Positions 1 through 4,869 of a DNA stretch of 5,691 nucleotides are shown here, piece after piece (the stretch's first letter is position 1; every line of letters starts with the position of its first letter). Source of the stretch: Chitinophagaceae bacterium (GTDB lineage: Bacteria; Bacteroidota; Bacteroidia; Chitinophagales; Chitinophagaceae); assembly GCA_020853515.1 (NCBI GenBank), contig JADYYU010000196.1, positions 1 to 5,691 on the forward strand, in the 5' to 3' direction. The position numbers and the translations under genes are program-made. The notes under the pieces were generated by a model. It was not told where the DNA came from. It worked only from the letters and a program-made list of their open reading frames with translations, and ran no database searches.

Positions 1-702
1 ACTATTGTAAACGAGGCGCAAACGGCGACTTCATCTTTTATTCATCAGCTAGGACTTAAAGAAGCCATTCGTTCTGCAAAGTCAGTAGAGACAAATATTA
101 CAGAAGGATTGTCTAATTCGAATGCAATTAAAATGCTGGGTATTGAAATCTTAAGTATAAATATTCTGGCTATCAGGGCAAATCCCGAAATGGAAAGAGC
201 CCTCGAGACTCAAACGCGTGAAAGTCTGCAGCAGGAAGCCGATCAGGCAATTTATGCCAGAAGGAATTTTGCTGTTGAACAGGAAAGAAAAATAAAAGAA
301 AGTGAACTGAATACTGAAATTGCCATTGAAGAGAAGAACAAACAGATTGCAGAAAAGCAGGCAGAGACCGAAGTTCAAAAAGCAGAAAATGAACTGAAAC
401 TTCGTGAAATGAAAGTGCAGGCTGATATTGCCATTGAAAATCAGCGCAAAGTATTATTAGAGCAAAAAACAGCGAATGAAAGAACGGAAGCGGATGCACA
501 GGGTTATATTTTAGAAACTACCTTGAAGCCTTATAAAGCAATGGACTGGAAAATACTAACTGCGTTAAATAACAATGCAGATCCCAAATTTAATATTTCA
601 CTGGCATTTAGGGAATTAGCCGAAAATGCAGGCAAAATCGGCAACTTAAATATTAGTCCTGATTTGCTCGAAAACTTATTGAACGACAAGAGCGATAGAT
701 AA
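1..702 (+). CDS. SPFH/band-7 domain protein, C-terminal part (5' end outside window)
   Basis: The reading frame is open from base 1 to the TAA at 700-702, giving 233 residues and no start inside the window; the TTG at 109 is simply an internal Leu. Residues 1-60 look like the end of an SPFH (stomatin/prohibitin/flotillin/HflK) domain, closing with the family-like stretch LGIEILSINILAIRANPEME (46-65). Residues about 65-168 are very rich in E, K, Q and A with scattered I and L, as in the long coiled coil that follows SPFH domains and drives oligomerisation. A short C-terminal part (about 170-233, with LKPYKAMDW near 175) follows. Proteins of this family form membrane-associated scaffolds; any N-terminal membrane anchor would lie upstream of the window. 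The stop codon overlaps the start of the NAD-kinase-like gene, so the two are surely cotranscribed and probably translationally coupled. The family call is fairly firm; the specific role is unknown. Confidence 0.85.
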   Translation, partial: TIVNEAQTATSSFIHQLGLKEAIRSAKSVETNITEGLSNSNAIKMLGIEILSINILAIRANPEMERALETQTRESLQQEADQAIYARRNFAVEQERKIKESELNTEIAIEEKNKQIAEKQAETEVQKAENELKLREMKVQADIAIENQRKVLLEQKTANERTEADAQGYILETTLKPYKAMDWKILTALNNNADPKFNISLAFRELAENAGKIGNLNISPDLLENLLNDKSDR

Positions 703-1625
703 TGAGTGTCGAATATGCGATCATAATCAAGAACAAAACAAGGCTGGAAACGCTCATTGAACGCTTTAATACAAAAGCACAAGCCAAATTTTATATAGAG
801 CATTCCGGTGGAGATTTTAGTGATTATGAAAAAGAAGACGAAAATTTTCATCACTCACTTTCTACGGTTCAAAGAAATCTGTCAACCATACTAAAAAACA
901 AAATTGTTGAAAGAAGTTTTTTGCCTTCATTCATTTTTAATGACAAACAGGTCATTATTACTGTTGGTCAAGATGGATTAGTAGCTAATACAGCGAAGTA
1001 TGTTGGGCAAATTCCAATTGTTGCAGTTAATCCTGATCAGGAAAGATTCGATGGCGTTTTATTGCCGTTTAATGTAAACAATTTTTTAGAGGCCGTTGAT
1101 AAGGTCATAAACAATAAGTATCATTCAAAATTAACATCGTTTGCAGAAGCAACACTCAATGATGGTCAAAGACTTTTGGCATTTAACGATTTGTTTATCG
1201 GCGCGGCTTCGCACGTTTCAGCACGGTATCAACTGACATTTAATAATAAAACGGAAGAACAATCCTCGTCGGGTATTATTGTTTCTACGCAGGCAGGTTC
1301 AACAGGCTGGTTAAGTTCGATCTTTAATATGAGTTTTGGAATTAGCAAATTCATGGAGAAAGGCGGCTCAAAAAAGAAGTTAGCAAGACTCGACGACGAT
1401 CAGTTAATGTTTGCTGTAAGAGAACCCTTTGCAAGTAAGCGCACACAAATTGAAACCACTGCGGGATTCATAGGAGGACAATCAAAGTTAATCATTCAGT
1501 CACTGATGCCAAACAACGGACTCATTTTTTCTGATGGGATTGAAACCGATTTTCTGAAATTTAACTCCGGTTCCATAGCCACCATTGGCATTGCACAAGA
1601 AAAAGCAAATTTAGTGACTCTATAG
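702..1625 (+). CDS. Diverged NAD kinase-fold protein (NAD(+)/NADH kinase-like)
   Basis: This 307-residue protein starts at the ATG that overlaps the preceding stop (TAATG). Several stretches line up with the NAD-kinase/diacylglycerol-kinase fold. TVGQDGLVANTAKY (87-100) sits where GGDGT is expected. NPDQERFDG (110-118) follows the next strand. FNDLFIGAASHVSARY (161-176) resembles the NE/ND motif region. SGIIVSTQAGSTGW (190-203) is close to the hallmark (D/S)GxxxSTPTGSTAY motif that binds the nicotinamide nucleotide. A late SDGIETDFL (277-285) resembles the C-terminal DG motif. An N-terminal part of about 80 residues is not recognised. The family reaction is ATP-dependent phosphorylation of NAD to NADP, but GQDG instead of GGDG and the altered neighbouring motifs make the true substrate uncertain; databases may label such proteins sugar kinase or NAD kinase. 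Its partner is the SPFH gene, suggesting a membrane-scaffold-linked nucleotide function. This is unlikely to be the housekeeping nadK. Confidence 0.8.
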   Translation: MSVEYAIIIKNKTRLETLIERFNTKAQAKFYIEHSGGDFSDYEKEDENFHHSLSTVQRNLSTILKNKIVERSFLPSFIFNDKQVIITVGQDGLVANTAKYVGQIPIVAVNPDQERFDGVLLPFNVNNFLEAVDKVINNKYHSKLTSFAEATLNDGQRLLAFNDLFIGAASHVSARYQLTFNNKTEEQSSSGIIVSTQAGSTGWLSSIFNMSFGISKFMEKGGSKKKLARLDDDQLMFAVREPFASKRTQIETTAGFIGGQSKLIIQSLMPNNGLIFSDGIETDFLKFNSGSIATIGIAQEKANLVTL

Positions 1626-1764
1626 ATGCTAAAAAATTTTTAATTACGTGAGTTTTTGGTTGAATATCAACAGATGTAAAAGATAAGATTTCAAAGGTTT
1701 TATTTGTCCCATAGCCATCCCAATCCCTGCAAAAAAACAAATGTCCTGTATCTGATCTTTTCTT

Positions 1765-1772
1765 TACTTTTG
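1765..1772 (+). promoter_or_regulatory. Candidate Bacteroidota -7 promoter box for gldC
   Basis: TACTTTTG matches the Bacteroidota sigma-A -7 consensus TAnnTTTG exactly and lies 26 bases before the gldC ATG, which would leave a short A-rich leader (AAAAAAATAAT). No TTG-type -33 element is seen at the usual spacing, so the match rests on one box. It fits gldC being transcribed separately from the upstream kinase-like gene. Confidence 0.45.
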
Positions 1773-1798
1773 CTGCCTTAAAAAAATAATAGCTGATC

Positions 1799-2146
1799 AT
1801 GTCTCAAAGTTCTACCATTTCACTCGATGTTGTTTTAGACGAAAACAAAGTGCCCGAAAAAATTTACTGGCAAGCAGCCGAAGGCGGGGTAGATAAACCC
1901 ACCGAAGCCAAGGCTTTTATGCTCAGTATCTGGGATGTGAATGAGGCCGCTGCCCTCCGTATTGACTTGTGGACCAAAAAAATGATGGTGGATGATATGA
2001 ACGATTTTTTCTTCCAAACCTTTATGACCATGGCAGACACCTACGAACGTGCCACCACCCACAAACATATCGCCGAAGATATCCGCGAATTTTCAAAATC
2101 TTTCAAACAAAAAATGGAAGAGGAAATGAAAAAAAATCAACTGTAA
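1799..2146 (+). CDS. gldC: Gliding motility protein GldC
   Basis: The product is a 115-residue soluble protein with no signal peptide or membrane segment, matching the small size of GldC. Recognisable family stretches are LDENKVPEKIYW (13-24), the acidic/glycine EGGVD (28-32), AKAFMLSIWD (37-46), ALRIDLWTKKMMVDDM (52-67), and FFQTFMTMADTYERAT (71-86). The tail (about 90-115) is charged and probably helical. GldC belongs to the Bacteroidota gliding-motility set and is an accessory protein: in Flavobacterium its loss weakens gliding rather than abolishing it, and it is thought to act with the lipoprotein GldB. gldB is not next to it here: the upstream neighbour is the NAD-kinase-like gene and the downstream one is a convergent acetyltransferase. 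GldC is also found in members of the phylum that do not glide, so the gene alone does not show that this organism glides. Base composition matches the right-hand part of the window. Confidence 0.9.
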   Translation: MSQSSTISLDVVLDENKVPEKIYWQAAEGGVDKPTEAKAFMLSIWDVNEAAALRIDLWTKKMMVDDMNDFFFQTFMTMADTYERATTHKHIAEDIREFSKSFKQKMEEEMKKNQL

Positions 2147-2159
2147 AGTATCGCTTACA
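2142..2159. terminator. Small inverted repeat across the two convergent stop codons
   Basis: TGTAA(A)G and CTTACA can pair around the loop TATCG, with one bulged A. The repeat includes both stop codons of the convergent gldC and acetyltransferase genes. There is no U-tract on either side and the stem is AT-rich, so a role as a bidirectional terminator is only a possibility. Confidence 0.2.
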
Positions 2160-2703
2160 CGGAGGGCCGGTACTCATGCTTCAGCAACGAAAATACCGCC
2201 GAGTCCTGTATCTCGTCATTTTTGTTGTAATGCTCGCGCAAATGCCCTTCCTGCTGAAACCCGAATTTTTGCATGAGTTTCAGTGAAGGCATATTGTGCG
2301 GACTCACAAAGGCTTCAATACGATTCAGGTTCATAGATCCAAAGCCATATTCAAGGATGCTTTGCAGGGCTTCTGTCATAAAACCCTTGCCTTTTAAAGT
2401 CTCCGTACAAATATCATAGCCGATCTCAGCCCTGTAATGCTCTACATACCAGGTATGAAAGCCACAGTTGCCAATATGCAGGCCGCTGTGCAGGTCAAAC
2501 AGTTTAAAGTTCACAAACGATTTGTTATGGGTGCTCAGTCCTTTGGCATATTTTTCTTTTTCTTTGGTCAGTTCGCAAAACGACTTCAGGGCCAGAAACT
2601 CCATCAGTTCATCATCGGTATAATTTTCATGAATGAACCAGTACACTTCCGGCGTTAATTTTCGGAGCAAAAGCCGCTTTGTTTTTATTTCTTCAAAATC
2701 CAT
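2155..2703 (-). CDS. GNAT family N-acetyltransferase (RimJ/RimL-like)
   Basis: The product transfers an acetyl group from acetyl-CoA to an unknown amine, protein N-terminus or small molecule. Numbered from the longer ATG at 2727, the protein has the opening TKRLLLRKLTPE (16-27) typical of Acetyltransf_3 members, a beta-strand block HIGNCGFHTW (84-93) and AEIGYDI (100-106), the acetyl-CoA pyrophosphate loop LKGKGFMTEAL (111-121), and the late RIEAFVSPHNMPSLKLMQKFGFQ spread over 136-158, the usual last conserved helix and strand. It ends at 190. Two ATGs are available. The upstream one (2727-2725) lies one base after a TATCTTTG box and would be at or before the transcription start, so I prefer the ATG at 2703-2701, which gives 182 residues beginning MDFEEIKTKRLLL, the normal N-terminus of the family. 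The gene is a single-gene unit, convergent with gldC. The substrate cannot be read from the sequence. Confidence 0.85.
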   Translation of the reverse strand: MDFEEIKTKRLLLRKLTPEVYWFIHENYTDDELMEFLALKSFCELTKEKEKYAKGLSTHNKSFVNFKLFDLHSGLHIGNCGFHTWYVEHYRAEIGYDICTETLKGKGFMTEALQSILEYGFGSMNLNRIEAFVSPHNMPSLKLMQKFGFQQEGHLREHYNKNDEIQDSAVFSLLKHEYRPSV

Positions 2704-2728
2704 ACGCTTAGTTTTTGGTATAGGCATA

Positions 2729-2736
2729 CAAAGATA
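2729..2736 (-). promoter_or_regulatory. Candidate -7 promoter box for the acetyltransferase gene
   Basis: On the minus strand this reads TATCTTTG, an exact match to TAnnTTTG. Transcription starting a few bases downstream would begin near 2722, just past the upstream ATG, which supports the ATG at 2703 as the real start. No TTG element is found at normal -33 spacing, so confidence is moderate. Confidence 0.45.
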
Positions 2737-3049
2737 AGATTTTAATACAGGGATCCACTGCCGGCAAGCCGCAAGGGGATCTATGTTGCCGAATTGCTCT
2801 TAAACTGATCTGTGCAGCCTACTAGCAAAAGCCGGCCCCTGCATGGCGTCAAAATCAATGCGGACAAGCATTTGGCAAGGCGGTTTACAATCAGGAAACC
2901 GGAAGGATTTTAAAAAGGGGCATTCATAATGCACCGGAGGCCAGTTAAACGTATAATAAAAAACAACAATTATGTAAAGCATCCGGGACCCAATGCATAG
3001 ACCTTTGTATCAACAAAACTATTTTCTCATTTCAAAAAATCACCGCGTT
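2737..3049. other. Intergenic region between divergent genes, no convincing gene
   Basis: This stretch separates the acetyltransferase (-) from the stress-type gene (+). No reading frame in it looks like a conserved protein: a 60-codon minus-strand frame (2982-2800) and a plus-strand frame ending near 2930 have no recognisable motif. Two small inverted repeats are visible: CGGTTT / AAACCG (2881-2886 and 2896-2901) and GCATT / AATGC (2920-2924 and 2928-2932). The part from about 2760 to 2940 is GC-richer than the AT-rich 2941-2980. The right end should hold the promoter and leader of the downstream gene. No terminator or RNA gene was recognised. Confidence 0.5.
3000..3007 (+). promoter_or_regulatory. 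Weak -7-like box upstream of the stress-type gene
   Basis: GACCTTTG has one mismatch to TAnnTTTG and lies 42 bases before the preferred ATG at 3050. If used, it puts the transcription start downstream of the earlier ATG at 2993, which again favours the later start. No -33 TTG element is seen. Confidence 0.25.
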
Positions 3050-3610
3050 ATGGAAACCACAGAAAGATCAAACGAACAACATAATCTGCAGCGCATGATC
3101 ACCGCTTTATTTACCGATCAGACCAGTTTAGAAAGTGCTTATAAGCGACTCAATGATATGGGTTATACCAAAGATGAAGTAAACCTGATCATGATGGACG
3201 AAACCAGAAAACGCTTTAACCTCTATCCGGGTATGCATCCTGATATGAGTGTAGTGGCCTTAAATGGTGCTGAAAACGGGGCAGGGGTAGGAGCCGCTGT
3301 AGGTGCTACCGTGGGTGCTGTGATAGGTATCGTAGCAGCTATTGGCACCAGCATATTGATACCCGGACTGGGATTGCTTGTAGCAGGTCCCATCGCAGCC
3401 GGCCTGGCCGGTGCAGGTGCCGGTGGCGTAGCAGGGGGTATTATCGGTTCGCTGGCCGGTGTGGGCTTTGCCGAAGATAAAGCCCGCCTATATGAAAAGG
3501 GCCTTAAAGATGGTGCCGTTATCTTGGGCGTTCATCCCCATCATGATGAAGATGCGGTGCTGATACAGCAAATGTTTCTTGACATGAAAGGAACCGAAGT
3601 ACATTGGTAA
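3050..3610 (+). CDS. General stress-type protein with YflT-like N-terminus and glycine-zipper membrane region
   Basis: From the ATG at 3050 the product has 186 residues. Residues about 15-56 (MITALFTDQTSLESAYKRLN and following) resemble the heat-induced stress protein YflT / general stress protein 17M type domain, in which a small alpha/beta unit covers a residue pair of the 'DMGY..DEV' kind (36-43). Residues 72-138 are a long Gly/Ala-rich hydrophobic stretch with GxxxG-like repeats (GAGVGAAVGATVGAVIG, then GLAGAGAGGVAGGIIG), broken by PG and GP near 105-114, so probably two tightly packed helices inserted in or associated with a membrane. The C-terminal part (141-186, including GLKDGAVILGVHPHHDEDA) is again soluble alpha/beta. 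An ATG at 2993 would add 19 residues rich in aromatic and basic residues and unlike the family. The role is unknown; a part in stress tolerance is inferred from the family. It stands alone, 40 bases before the HD gene. Confidence 0.75.
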   Translation: METTERSNEQHNLQRMITALFTDQTSLESAYKRLNDMGYTKDEVNLIMMDETRKRFNLYPGMHPDMSVVALNGAENGAGVGAAVGATVGAVIGIVAAIGTSILIPGLGLLVAGPIAAGLAGAGAGGVAGGIIGSLAGVGFAEDKARLYEKGLKDGAVILGVHPHHDEDAVLIQQMFLDMKGTEVHW

Positions 3611-3650
3611 ATGAATCCTGCTTATTTTCGCATCAGTAAAAAAAATACCC

Positions 3651-4859
3651 TTGCGAAAAATTATCAACGATCCTGTACATGGTTTCATCACTATTGATGA
3701 TGAACTGATCTACAGCATTATCTCACATCCTTATTATCAGCGTTTGCGCCGCATCAAGCAAATGGCGCTGGCTTATCTGGTGTATCCGGGTGCCGTTCAT
3801 ACCCGTTTGCATCATTCCTTAGGAGCCTTACACCTGATGCAGAAAGCGATCGAAGAACTGCGGCACAAAGGAACTTCCATTTCTACAGAGGAATCGCAGG
3901 CGGCCCGCATCGCCATATTACTGCATGATATCGGTCATGGTCCTTTTTCACATGCGCTCGAACATACCCTCGTTGATGTACATCACGAAGATCTTTCACT
4001 GCTGATCATGCAGAAATTAAATGAGGAATACAACGGACAATTGCAGCTTGCAATCGATATTTTTACCGGTACCTATGAGCGCACTTTTCTGCATCAGTTG
4101 GTGAGTTCACAACTGGACGTAGACCGGCTCGATTACCTGGCCCGCGATAGTTTTTTTACCGGCGTCAGCGAAGGGGTGGTGGGCTACGAGCGTATTCTTA
4201 AAATGCTCACGGTATATAACGGTGAACTGGTAGTGGAAGAGAAAGGCATCCATTCGATTGAAAAATTTCTCATCTCACGCCGGTTTATGTACTGGCAGGT
4301 GTACCTGCATAAAACTGTGCTCAGCTCCGAACTAATGCTGGTAACAATTCTAAAAAGAGCGAAATTGCTGGCACAAAATCAGGTAGCGCTTTTTGGCACT
4401 CCGGCCATGCAGTTTTTCTTACAGCATCAGCTTTCACTCAAAGATTTTCAGCATGATCAGAATTGCCTGCAGCAGTTTTTACTGCTCGACGATAATGATG
4501 TGATCAGTTGCATTAAAGTATGGATGACCCATTCCGATAAAGTGTTGTCTGACCTTTGCCAAAGACTGAATAACAGGCATTTATTTAAGGTAAAATTTCT
4601 CACGGATGAAACAGCCTCGGAGATCCTTGACTGGAAACGGCAGGTGCAGCAAAGCGCGCACTTATCGGACGAGGACATTCCATATTACTTTATGCAGGAC
4701 GCAACTGCCAGCAATACCTATAACGAAGGCGACGAGCAAATCAACATTCTTTTTAAGAACGGAGACGTAAAAACCATTTCATCTGTAGACGGCACATTAA
4801 TTACGGCGGGGTTATTAGTACCCGTAAAAAAACATTACATTTGCTACTTGAGAAATTAA
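3651..4859 (+). CDS. HD-domain phosphohydrolase (dNTPase/SAMHD1-like, COG1078 type)
   Basis: The product has 402 residues and belongs to the HD superfamily of metal-dependent phosphohydrolases, most like YwfO/EF1143-type dNTP triphosphohydrolases. Family stretches are IINDPVHGFI (4-13), YYQRLRRIKQ (28-37), the metal-ligand region HTRLHHSLGALHLM (50-63), the HD doublet in LLHDIGHGPFSHALEH (90-105; H92, D93), and SSQLDVDRLDYLARD (152-166) supplying the last Asp ligand. Residues about 200-240 and the C-terminal 150 residues are the variable tail of the family. These motifs are intact, so the enzyme is likely active; the substrate (dNTPs or another nucleotide) is inferred. The frame has no ATG before residue 38 and a stop at 3612-3614 upstream, so the TTG at 3651 is the best start: it places the conserved RKIINDPVHGF directly at the N-terminus. 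lpxD follows after 10 bases, so the two are probably cotranscribed. Confidence 0.9.
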   Translation: MRKIINDPVHGFITIDDELIYSIISHPYYQRLRRIKQMALAYLVYPGAVHTRLHHSLGALHLMQKAIEELRHKGTSISTEESQAARIAILLHDIGHGPFSHALEHTLVDVHHEDLSLLIMQKLNEEYNGQLQLAIDIFTGTYERTFLHQLVSSQLDVDRLDYLARDSFFTGVSEGVVGYERILKMLTVYNGELVVEEKGIHSIEKFLISRRFMYWQVYLHKTVLSSELMLVTILKRAKLLAQNQVALFGTPAMQFFLQHQLSLKDFQHDQNCLQQFLLLDDNDVISCIKVWMTHSDKVLSDLCQRLNNRHLFKVKFLTDETASEILDWKRQVQQSAHLSDEDIPYYFMQDATASNTYNEGDEQINILFKNGDVKTISSVDGTLITAGLLVPVKKHYICYLRN

Positions 4860-4869
4860 TAACTGAAGT

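Noticed and set aside
319..438. Repeated ATTGCCATTGAA at 319-330 and 427-438 as a DNA repeat
   Set aside because: It is 36 codons apart in the same frame of a low-complexity coiled coil and encodes the same IAIE motif; explained by protein repetition.
151..854. Minus-strand frames of 75 to 108 codons rich in Phe and Leu
   Set aside because: They are the complement of the Glu/Lys-rich coiled coil and of the gene junction; such Phe/Leu-rich shadows are expected there.
1659..1671. Inverted repeat GTTGA-ATA-TCAAC after the kinase-like gene as a terminator
   Set aside because: The stem is only 5 bp, and the T-run lies before the stem, not after it, so it does not make a Rho-independent terminator for the plus-strand genes.
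2437..2658. 73-codon plus-strand frame
   Set aside because: Lies entirely opposite the well-supported acetyltransferase gene and carries a low-complexity Phe run; an antisense shadow.
2843..2929. Short plus-strand frame of 28 codons starting at ATG 2843
   Set aside because: Too short, no motif, no ribosome binding signal and no neighbour suggesting a peptide function.
2800..2982. 60-codon minus-strand frame with several Cys and Pro residues in the intergenic gap
   Set aside because: No recognisable motif and no domain; it fits random open frame in a gene-free stretch.
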